From: CAZFHP01 sp964519365
Lineage (GTDB): Bacteria > Babelota > Babeliae > Babelales > RVW-14
Assembly (NCBI GenBank): GCA_964519365.1
Contig: CAZFHP010000014.1
Location: 1-33,245 of the forward strand
Direction: 5' to 3'
DNA: 33,245 nucleotides
Each line of letters begins with the position of its first letter. The stretch's first letter is position 1. Made by a program: the position numbers and the translations under genes. The notes under the pieces were generated by a model that saw only the letters and a list, made by a program, of their open reading frames with translations, had not been told where the DNA came from and made no database searches. Positions 24,726 to 31,481 of this stretch are shown here, piece after piece.

Positions 24726-25976
24726 ATGCATAACACGCAACGTTTGTTTTCGAAAAAAAAAGAGCTTTCGTTTTCAGTATATTCGTGCTCGAACGTGTTA
24801 GAATTTTTAGAACAAGCAGGCATTCTTGTTCAAGACGAAATAAAAAAGAGATTAATTAATTTACACGCAGAATCGAAAGTGCATCATGTGAGTAATGGGT
24901 GTGATGGGCAAGCTTATGAACGTCATCTTGACGAGTATCTTTATAAGCACATGCTTGATTACCCCACTCGTGGGGGCAAAAAAGCGCGAGCAGGTTTGGT
25001 TCTTCTTTCATGCCAGTTATTTGGGGGGAATATTGATCAAGCACTTGCAAGTGCTGTCGCGTACGAGTTTCTACAGAACTTTGCGTTAATTCACGATGAT
25101 ATAGAAGATGGTTCTTTAATGCGCCGTGGCAAAAAGACCTTGCATCGTATTTCTGGTATTCCGTTGGCAATTAATACCGGCGATTCTATGCTAGCGCTTG
25201 TTTTTAAAACACTTCTTTCGAACAATCTATTATTGGGTGAACGTTTGACGTTTGATATCATGAGCTATTTTCATACGGTTATCCAACAAACACTTGAGGG
25301 GCAAGCGCTTGAGCTTGGCTGGACCGCGTACGATGTTATGCCTACACGAAAAGAATACGAAACAATGGTAGGCAAAAAAACAGGATGGTACTCAGGCAAA
25401 GGTCCATGTCAATGTGGTGCGCTTATTGCAGGTGCTTCTGAAACACAAAGAGATTTGCTTGGGAAGTTTGGGTATGCTTTAGGTGTCGGGTTTCAAGTTC
25501 GTGACGATATTTTAAACTTGATAACGGGAGAGTATAAAAAAGAGTATCGTGAAAACGCGTGTAGCAAAAACGCGTGTAACAAAAAAGAATGTACAGGTGG
25601 GCCAGCGCAAAAAGCCCGGGCTTATGGCAAAGAGCTTGGTGGTGATATAGCAGAAGGCAAGCGAACGTTAATTGTCATTGAAATGCTTGAACGACTTTCG
25701 ACACATGACGCACAGCGCGTGCGTGATATCTTATGTAAGCCGAGTGATAAAACAACAGAAGAAGAAATTATGTGGGTGGTTGAGCAAGCTAAAACATGCG
25801 GTGCGCTTGATGTTGCTATAAAATATTGTAAGCGTCAGGCGCAAGAAGCGCATGATGTTTTAAAACGTCTTGTCGATAATCCCCACGACACTCAAACACA
25901 TAGTCCCATAGATACTCATGTTATAATATTACTTGAAGAGCTGATTTCTTTTTTAGCAATTGAGCGCATGCATTAA
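24726..25976 (+). CDS. Polyprenyl diphosphate synthase (GGPP/FPP synthase family)
   Basis: Cytoplasmic trans-prenyltransferase that condenses isopentenyl diphosphate with allylic diphosphates. In its 416 residues the first aspartate-rich motif is DDIED (124-128) with RRGKKTLH after it, and the second is DDILN (260-264), with Asn in place of the usual last Asp. The chain also has RGGKKARAG near 82-90, KKTGWYSGKGP near 217-227 and GKRTL near 311. It is longer than the usual 300-350 because of an N-terminal extension of about 60 residues and a loop after the second motif. That loop holds the Cys-rich NACSKNACNKKEC (277-289). AGGAGA precedes the ATG. Chain length of the product cannot be told. 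Confidence 0.9.
   Translation: MHNTQRLFSKKKELSFSVYSCSNVLEFLEQAGILVQDEIKKRLINLHAESKVHHVSNGCDGQAYERHLDEYLYKHMLDYPTRGGKKARAGLVLLSCQLFGGNIDQALASAVAYEFLQNFALIHDDIEDGSLMRRGKKTLHRISGIPLAINTGDSMLALVFKTLLSNNLLLGERLTFDIMSYFHTVIQQTLEGQALELGWTAYDVMPTRKEYETMVGKKTGWYSGKGPCQCGALIAGASETQRDLLGKFGYALGVGFQVRDDILNLITGEYKKEYRENACSKNACNKKECTGGPAQKARAYGKELGGDIAEGKRTLIVIEMLERLSTHDAQRVRDILCKPSDKTTEEEIMWVVEQAKTCGALDVAIKYCKRQAQEAHDVLKRLVDNPHDTQTHSPIDTHVIILLEELISFLAIERMH
25554..25583 (+). repeat. 15-bp tandem repeat inside the prenyl synthase gene
   Basis: Two adjacent 15-base copies (AACGCGTGTAGCAAA and AACGCGTGTAACAAA) plus a decayed third copy keep the frame and encode the repeated NACSK/NACNK peptides. They sit in the loop after the second aspartate-rich motif, which looks like a recent in-frame expansion. 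Confidence 0.75.
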
Positions 25977-25998
25977 TCTCAAAGAATTTAATCTCAAA
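25973..25998 (+). repeat. Short direct repeat at the prenyl synthase stop
   Basis: TTAATCTCAAA occurs at 25973-25983 and again at 25988-25998, a 15-base period spanning the stop codon. An A-run/T-run AT-only stem follows at about 25996-26013 and could be a weak terminator. Confidence 0.4.
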
Positions 25999-26043
25999 AA
26001 AATTATTTTTTTTCTTTGTTGATTTTTGTTTTTTATTTTCGTT

Positions 26044-26084
26044 ACGCTTACTACTATCGTAAGCGTGTAAAAAAATAGTAGTAA
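26044..26084 (+). promoter_or_regulatory. Two mutually exclusive hairpins in the ldh leader
   Basis: ACGCTTAC (26044-26051) pairs perfectly with GTAAGCGT (26059-26066). TTACTACTAT (26048-26057) pairs perfectly with ATAGTAGTAA (26075-26084). The two stems share 26048-26051, so only one can form at a time. They end 15 bases before the ldh start. The sequence shows the structures; a switching role, or a double operator for a repressor, is inference. Confidence 0.45.
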
Positions 26085-26099
26085 ATCTAAGAGTTGCAT

Positions 26100-27035
26100 A
26101 TGGCAAATAATAAAGTTGCAATTATTGGGGCGGGGAACGTAGGAAGTACTGCTGCGTATACGCTGATGCTAGACGGGGCAGTTTCAGAGATTGCTCTTAT
26201 TGATCGAAACAAAGACAAAGCTGAAGGCGAAGCGCAAGACTTAAACCATTGCATGCAGTTTACAAAGCTAACGAATATTATTGCTGGTGATTCGTTTGAA
26301 TTAGTCAAAGATGCAGACGTCGTTGTTATTACGGCAGGAAAAGCACAAGAGCCTGGGCAAACACGCATGGACTTGCTTAAAACAAACGCACAGATTTTTA
26401 AAGAAATTATTCCGAAAATTACACAGTACAATAAGACCTGTATCTTGCTTGTTGTAACCAACCCACTTGATGTTATGACGTATTTAGCATGGAAACTTTC
26501 AGGTTTTGACTCATGTCATGTATTGGGGACCGGGACGGTTCTTGATACAGCCCGGTTACGCTACTTGCTTGGTAAGCATTTTAAAATAAGCCCAAAAGAT
26601 ATTACAGCATATGTTTTAGGAGAACATGGAGACTCTGAATTTGTTTGGTGGAGCAAGTCGACTATCGCAGGGGTGCCATTAACTTCTTTTACAGAGTATA
26701 CGAGTAAGGCGCTTGAAAAAATTTGCGAACAAACACGCGATGCTGCTCGAGATGTTATCGAAAAAAAGGGATCAACGTTTTATGCGATAGCCATGGTGAT
26801 CAATAAAATTGTTCGGGCTATATTGCTTAATCAGCCGCGAGTTTTTACCGTTTCTAATGTTATTCGCAATATCTATGATATTAATGATGTGTGTTTAAGT
26901 TTGCCAATCGTTGTCAGAAAAAGTGGTATATGTCAGACACTGGATGTTACTTTAGACGAAAAAGAACAAGAGTTACTACATATCTCTGCACGTAAAATTA
27001 AAGAAAATATAAAACTAATTATGCCTGTGCCTTAG
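26100..27035 (+). CDS. ldh: L-lactate dehydrogenase (NAD-dependent)
   Basis: Reduces pyruvate to L-lactate and regenerates NAD in the cytoplasm, a fermentative step. It has 311 residues. The dinucleotide fold shows GAGNVGS (10-16) and Asp35 in LIDRN, the NAD-type residue. Catalytic His176 lies in GEHGDSE, with Asp149 and Arg152 in LDTAR and Arg89 in TRMD. Gln83 before EPGQTR is at the position where malate dehydrogenases carry Arg, so lactate is favoured. The ATG at 26100 follows a modest AAGAG at 26089-26093; a TTG two codons earlier is unlikely. No terminator is visible before the next promoter. Confidence 0.93.
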   Translation: MANNKVAIIGAGNVGSTAAYTLMLDGAVSEIALIDRNKDKAEGEAQDLNHCMQFTKLTNIIAGDSFELVKDADVVVITAGKAQEPGQTRMDLLKTNAQIFKEIIPKITQYNKTCILLVVTNPLDVMTYLAWKLSGFDSCHVLGTGTVLDTARLRYLLGKHFKISPKDITAYVLGEHGDSEFVWWSKSTIAGVPLTSFTEYTSKALEKICEQTRDAARDVIEKKGSTFYAIAMVINKIVRAILLNQPRVFTVSNVIRNIYDINDVCLSLPIVVRKSGICQTLDVTLDEKEQELLHISARKIKENIKLIMPVP

Positions 27036-27075
27036 ATTGTTTGGAAAAAAGTTGAAAAAAAGTATGTATTATTTC

Positions 27076-27104
27076 TTTACAAAAAAAATAAGAGGGATTA
27101 GAAT
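27076..27104 (+). promoter_or_regulatory. Sigma70-type promoter of the large surface protein gene
   Basis: TTTACA (27076-27081) and TAGAAT (27099-27104) are spaced by exactly 17 bases. Transcription from about 27111 gives a leader of some 88 bases before the ATG at 27199. This is one of the best promoter matches in the window. Confidence 0.6.
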
Positions 27105-27198
27105 CAATTATCAGTGTTTGATAAAAATAAGAGAAAAGAGAGTATCGAGAGTATAATGGTTGTTCTTTTTAAGGGAGCTTTGTGAAGGAGAGTGTCAT

Positions 27199-30100
27199 AT
27201 GAGAAGAGTCTGTAGCACTATAGTCAGTGTATTTTTTCTGAGTTTTATTATTGGTAATCTTTTTGCAGGAGTTAAGTTTGGAAGTCGTGACTCAGCATTT
27301 AAAGTTGCATCGGGAGCAACACTTAATGTTGGTTCAAGCAATCTTAATGTCGATGGAACGATAGCAGAAGATGCGGGGGCGTCTATAACAGGAAATACAT
27401 TTACATTTAGCCAGGGGGTTTTTAGTCGTGATGGCCTACAAGCGTTATTAACAGCAACGTTTGATCCTACAGATGGAGACACAATAAATTTAACCGGAAA
27501 CAGTAAAGCAACGGTTGACCCAGGGACAACAATCCGTGATGTTACGGTTGCAGGAACAGGTAACGAAATAACAGGCGGCCCTGTTTTTAGTTCACCTATT
27601 GAGTTTGCTGATGGTAGTACGGGTCTTAATCTGGGATTACATGAAGCATTAAATCAAGATGTTAATCTTAACGGCGGGACGTTAACGTTAGTTAACCAGT
27701 TGCGCTTAGCCGATGACGTTAAACTTAATGGTCCAGGAACAGTTGTTCTAAATGACCGTCGATTAGACCTTGGAGGTTATTATTCAAGTGCATGGACAAG
27801 TAACTTAACGTTTATTGGTGCAACCGATGTGGTTCTTAATGGCTACACAGAGCTTGATGGAACATGGACATTTAACGGAACAAGTAGAGTAAACGGTAAC
27901 GGAGCTATTCTTAATCTCTGTAACGGTGGCCAAATAAATGTTGCAGCTGGTGGAACGCTTTATTTAACAGATGTTTATATCAAAGGCGTAAGTGATATAC
28001 ACGGTGGCTTTACTTTTGGTGATGCAACATCGCAAGTTCGCTTAAACAATGTAACGATTGATTTAGCCGGTGATTTTTCGATGTCATTAGGGCATGTCTA
28101 TATCGAAGGCAAAACAACGTTTATCTTGCGAGATAAAATCTGGACGTTTGACGGCAGTGCGCTATTAACAGTGTGTTCTGAATTATGGCTCGATGTTTTT
28201 GATTTTGATTATGAGCTTGAACCACTATCTCCTCCTCCTGGAGAATTACGAGCACCGTTAAGTATTTTTAAAGATCATGTTTATTCTCAAGTAAACGTAG
28301 CATCAAATATTGCTGCTGGTAATCTCGCTATTTGTGAGACAACGCCATGTCAATTAGGACAAATCAGAGAAGTTTCAGATCGTTCATTTGAATTTGAAGA
28401 ACCATTATTCCAGATCGTTAATTGTAATATTGAATTAACGCGAAGTGTGCATGTGCCACCTGGAAAGATAGTTCAAATAGGGGTGCCAGCTGATTTCTGT
28501 GCTGAAGTTACACGTACCTGTGGATTTGATGGAACGCCTGCTGTAACAATTGATGGTCATGGTGCAACAATTATTTTTGCCGATACAGACCATTCACAAT
28601 TTGTTGTTCCTGCAGGAAGTGCTGTTTATTTAACGAATATCGAATTGTCACGAATTAACAACAAAACGTTTGACTTACAAGGTGATCCAACCGGTGTGTT
28701 ACCTCCTGGCAGAATTTGTATTGGACCAAACGTAACATTTGAATTAAGTGAAGATACCGTTATTCCTCGTGATCTTTACAATGAAAAACATGAGCTAACG
28801 GGCCAAGATGAAGAAGTACCAGCACTTATTATTGTCGAGAACGCCAGTGTTAATGTCTTTAGAATTCGTGGCCTTGCAGGTAAAAAGCGTTTTGTTATGC
28901 GAGCTCGCTTAGATGCTGAAACAGATACAGGGCTTATTGATTCTGGGCCGTTCTATTATGACAATACCGTTAAGACGCTTAATCTTTATAGACCAACAAT
29001 GCATCTTGGGGCAAACTCAATTATGTTACAAAACGTAGAATTAATTGGTCTTGAATATATTAGAGCTGAGTCAGCAAACATCGATGGGGAGTTGATAGAT
29101 CCGTCTATTGCATTGGCTGGTAACTCTACCGTTTCTGTTACGCGTGACACGAGTATGGCTTTTGATGCAGAAGATATAAACAACGAGCTTATGCTCAAAC
29201 GTGATGCTCTTCAACTTTCAGGTTCAATATCGTTTTTAGGTAACGCAGAGCGTAACGAGTTATTAATCAGTACTGCTTTGATTGAACCAAATGACGCAGA
29301 TCAATTTACGATTGATCAAATTGCCAATCGTAAAGTTGGTGTTGGTTCTTCAACAGGGTCTCCAGAAGATGATACGAATCCATTAATTATCTTTAATGGT
29401 GACACGGGTATTTATCTAACAAACACTGATGAAGATCTTGGAACCAATGGTATCGCGGGATTAATTTTTGATGATCCAACGATATCTATAAGAAACACAA
29501 ACAGCAATGCGTTTGTTATTGAAGAAAACTCGTTCCTGCGCGTTAAGCGTATGGAAGTGCTTGATAATCCAATTAAGCAACAATCTGTAGCATTTGATTT
29601 AGAAGCAATCGAGTTTTATGGTGAAGGGATAGATCAGTCATTTATTCGTTCCAGAAGTAAAGCTATGACTGCTAAAACGCCTCATACGTCGTTTATCAAG
29701 ATGCGCAAAAAAGAACGTGAAAAATATGCAAACAAAGCTTCAATCACTCCCGTCGTCTATGGCGGTATAAGTAAACCTGGAAAAATCCATCGTCCAAAAC
29801 CAGGCAAAAAAGTAAAGCGCAAGAAAAACAAAAAGAAAAAGAGAAAGAAACGTGATCTTGAACTACGTGATGTAGAATTAACAGATGGCGATACACGAGA
29901 AGAAGACTTCGAGTATTACGAAGAAGAAGAACTCGCTCGTGGAGACGAGTTGCATCGAGCACTTAATCTTCCTCCAGGAGGCTTCTCTTCAGGTGAAACG
30001 CGCAGAGGTGGAACGTACATCGAAGAAAAAGCGTTAAGTGAAAACCATCGCTTGCAAGGTGCTCGCGTTAATAACTTCTTTGTTGATCCATTGCTTCCTC

Positions 30101-31290
30101 TTAATGTTTTGCTTGAAGGTGGCGGTAAGCTTTATCAATCGCTGACACAAGACGTGACGCTTGTTCAAGATATACATGTTGTTAACGTCAAGGGCGTAGG
30201 TAACGTTCTTTTTGTTACAGGAAACATGACTATACCAGCCAACACGCTTTTCTTAGATCAAAACTCAGAATTGATTGTACGCTTTGTTCCTGTCGGTGGC
30301 AACATTCCTGTTCTGACATTCCAAGAGGGAACATATACTGTCGAGAAAAATGCAACACTTATGTTTGATGGCCCAGGTAAACTTAAACTTTCAGACGGAA
30401 CAGTTATTTATCTTAATGGCGAACGAATTTTTACAATAACTGATGGGCAAAATGCTCCTGGTAAAATAGAAGGTCGAGCAAATTTAACATTTGATAATGG
30501 TGCAATCTGTGAGATACAAGAAGTTCCTGAAGCTCCAGTCGCTGCTCGAGCGAAGAAAAATAAAAATAAAGCTCGTGCTAAACAAGCAGAAGCATTTATT
30601 TCTGGACTTGGATATTTCAAAGTAGACACAGGTTCACGCCTTGATATTTTTGGTAACACAAAACTTACAATTGCTCCATCTGCTACGATAGTAGAAGATT
30701 TCTGGCAAAAACCTGGCGAAAAAATAAAACGCTTACGAGAAGACGATATTGACGTCTTTGTTGCTTCAACAGGAGAAATAGCTGTCGGTGCTAGTGCAAA
30801 TGATTCTGATGAGTCAGTAATAGCAACGGGTAAAGGTGCAACGTCATGGACCTTTGAAAGCAATGGTAAACTTACCATTCGTGACAAAGGTGTACTTGCC
30901 TTTAACGATCAAGCAAGTGACGTGCCTGCTCGTGTGCAAGGTGATCCTCTTGGTTCCACATTGACACGCGGTCATATAAAAGCGATATCGTTTATGAGTG
31001 ATGCTGGTATTTACATAGAAGAAGGTGGGCGTTGGACGATGGGAATTAATAGATTCCCTTATTGGGGTGCAGACGTTGCATTGAAACTTGATGTAACGCT
31101 TAACCCAATTACGGTTATTGCTGGTGGCGGGATAGTCGAGTATGTATCTCGAACAGCTGCTGACCGTCCACAACAAACATACGTTGGCTTTGAAGCGCCA
31201 TTACTTGTTCCAACGGGAACGAAGTATATTGCAGAGCAAACAACGCTTGAAGCATTTGCACAGTTATTAACAACGGCGCCAGCAGCGTAA
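27199..31290 (+). CDS. Large secreted beta-rich (beta-helix-like) surface protein
   Basis: I do not recognise a named family. The 1363-residue protein starts with a signal peptide (MRRVCSTIVSVFFLSFIIGN, cleavage near LFA-GV), fixed by GAAGGAGAG nine bases before the ATG. An upstream in-frame start would spoil the signal. Residues about 25-820 and 930-1340 are Gly, Asn, Thr and Val rich with irregular short repeats such as GATLNVGSSNLNVDGTI and GNSTVSVTRDT, the look of right-handed parallel beta-helix adhesins. Between them lie basic sequence (about 820-885, peaking in KVKRKKNKKKKRKKRD at 872-886 without a break) and an acidic run (886-917, including EEDFEYYEEEE). A second basic patch is at 1115-1130. 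No autotransporter barrel, LPXTG or other anchor is seen. Confidence 0.7.
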   Translation: MRRVCSTIVSVFFLSFIIGNLFAGVKFGSRDSAFKVASGATLNVGSSNLNVDGTIAEDAGASITGNTFTFSQGVFSRDGLQALLTATFDPTDGDTINLTGNSKATVDPGTTIRDVTVAGTGNEITGGPVFSSPIEFADGSTGLNLGLHEALNQDVNLNGGTLTLVNQLRLADDVKLNGPGTVVLNDRRLDLGGYYSSAWTSNLTFIGATDVVLNGYTELDGTWTFNGTSRVNGNGAILNLCNGGQINVAAGGTLYLTDVYIKGVSDIHGGFTFGDATSQVRLNNVTIDLAGDFSMSLGHVYIEGKTTFILRDKIWTFDGSALLTVCSELWLDVFDFDYELEPLSPPPGELRAPLSIFKDHVYSQVNVASNIAAGNLAICETTPCQLGQIREVSDRSFEFEEPLFQIVNCNIELTRSVHVPPGKIVQIGVPADFCAEVTRTCGFDGTPAVTIDGHGATIIFADTDHSQFVVPAGSAVYLTNIELSRINNKTFDLQGDPTGVLPPGRICIGPNVTFELSEDTVIPRDLYNEKHELTGQDEEVPALIIVENASVNVFRIRGLAGKKRFVMRARLDAETDTGLIDSGPFYYDNTVKTLNLYRPTMHLGANSIMLQNVELIGLEYIRAESANIDGELIDPSIALAGNSTVSVTRDTSMAFDAEDINNELMLKRDALQLSGSISFLGNAERNELLISTALIEPNDADQFTIDQIANRKVGVGSSTGSPEDDTNPLIIFNGDTGIYLTNTDEDLGTNGIAGLIFDDPTISIRNTNSNAFVIEENSFLRVKRMEVLDNPIKQQSVAFDLEAIEFYGEGIDQSFIRSRSKAMTAKTPHTSFIKMRKKEREKYANKASITPVVYGGISKPGKIHRPKPGKKVKRKKNKKKKRKKRDLELRDVELTDGDTREEDFEYYEEEELARGDELHRALNLPPGGFSSGETRRGGTYIEEKALSENHRLQGARVNNFFVDPLLPLNVLLEGGGKLYQSLTQDVTLVQDIHVVNVKGVGNVLFVTGNMTIPANTLFLDQNSELIVRFVPVGGNIPVLTFQEGTYTVEKNATLMFDGPGKLKLSDGTVIYLNGERIFTITDGQNAPGKIEGRANLTFDNGAICEIQEVPEAPVAARAKKNKNKARAKQAEAFISGLGYFKVDTGSRLDIFGNTKLTIAPSATIVEDFWQKPGEKIKRLREDDIDVFVASTGEIAVGASANDSDESVIATGKGATSWTFESNGKLTIRDKGVLAFNDQASDVPARVQGDPLGSTLTRGHIKAISFMSDAGIYIEEGGRWTMGINRFPYWGADVALKLDVTLNPITVIAGGGIVEYVSRTAADRPQQTYVGFEAPLLVPTGTKYIAEQTTLEAFAQLLTTAPAA

Positions 31291-31298
31291 TAAAAAAA

Positions 31299-31360
31299 CA
31301 CGGAAGTTAATCGGGGCTTGTTTGCGAGCGTAAGCGAGCCCTTGATAACAAGCGTCCGTG
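31299..31360 (+). terminator. Compound hairpin after the surface protein gene
   Basis: CACGGA (31299-31304) pairs with TCCGTG (31355-31360), and inside this GCTTGTT (31316-31322) pairs with AACAAGC (31347-31353). The centre holds GAGCGTAAGCGAGC. It lies 9 bases after the stop. There is no T-run after it on the plus strand, so it may be an mRNA-stabilising or processing structure or a repeat and not a simple terminator. Confidence 0.45.
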
Positions 31361-31397
31361 GTTAGTAAGTACGCGTGAAAAGCGTTTAAAAATTATA

Positions 31398-31428
31398 AAG
31401 TTTGTGTGATAAGTTTGTATAAGTTTGT
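31398..31428 (+). repeat. Three direct repeats AAGTTTGT in the leader of the barrel gene
   Basis: AAGTTTGT occurs at 31398-31405, 31411-31418 and 31421-31428 in an AT-rich gap, 54-84 bases before the next start codon. They could be binding sites for a regulator or part of a promoter region. No clear -35/-10 pair with good spacing was found. Confidence 0.35.
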
Positions 31429-31481
31429 AGGTATAAAGCGATAGCAAATGTGGAACATGTAACCAAAAGGGGAAGAAGAAT

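Noticed and set aside
25554..25583. CRISPR-like repeats
   Set aside because: Only two adjacent 15-base copies without spacers, in frame inside a gene. No CRISPR array is present in the window.
26100..27035. Malate dehydrogenase as the identity of the dehydrogenase
   Set aside because: Gln83 in place of Arg at the specificity position and the GEHGDSEF motif fit lactate dehydrogenase better.
30408..30887. A 159-codon minus-strand open frame inside the large surface protein gene
   Set aside because: No ribosome binding site or family resemblance; it mirrors the repetitive plus-strand coding sequence.
27199..31290. Classical type V autotransporter
   Set aside because: The C-terminus has no beta-barrel-like strands or terminal aromatic residue; it ends in a plain Leu/Thr/Ala-rich stretch.
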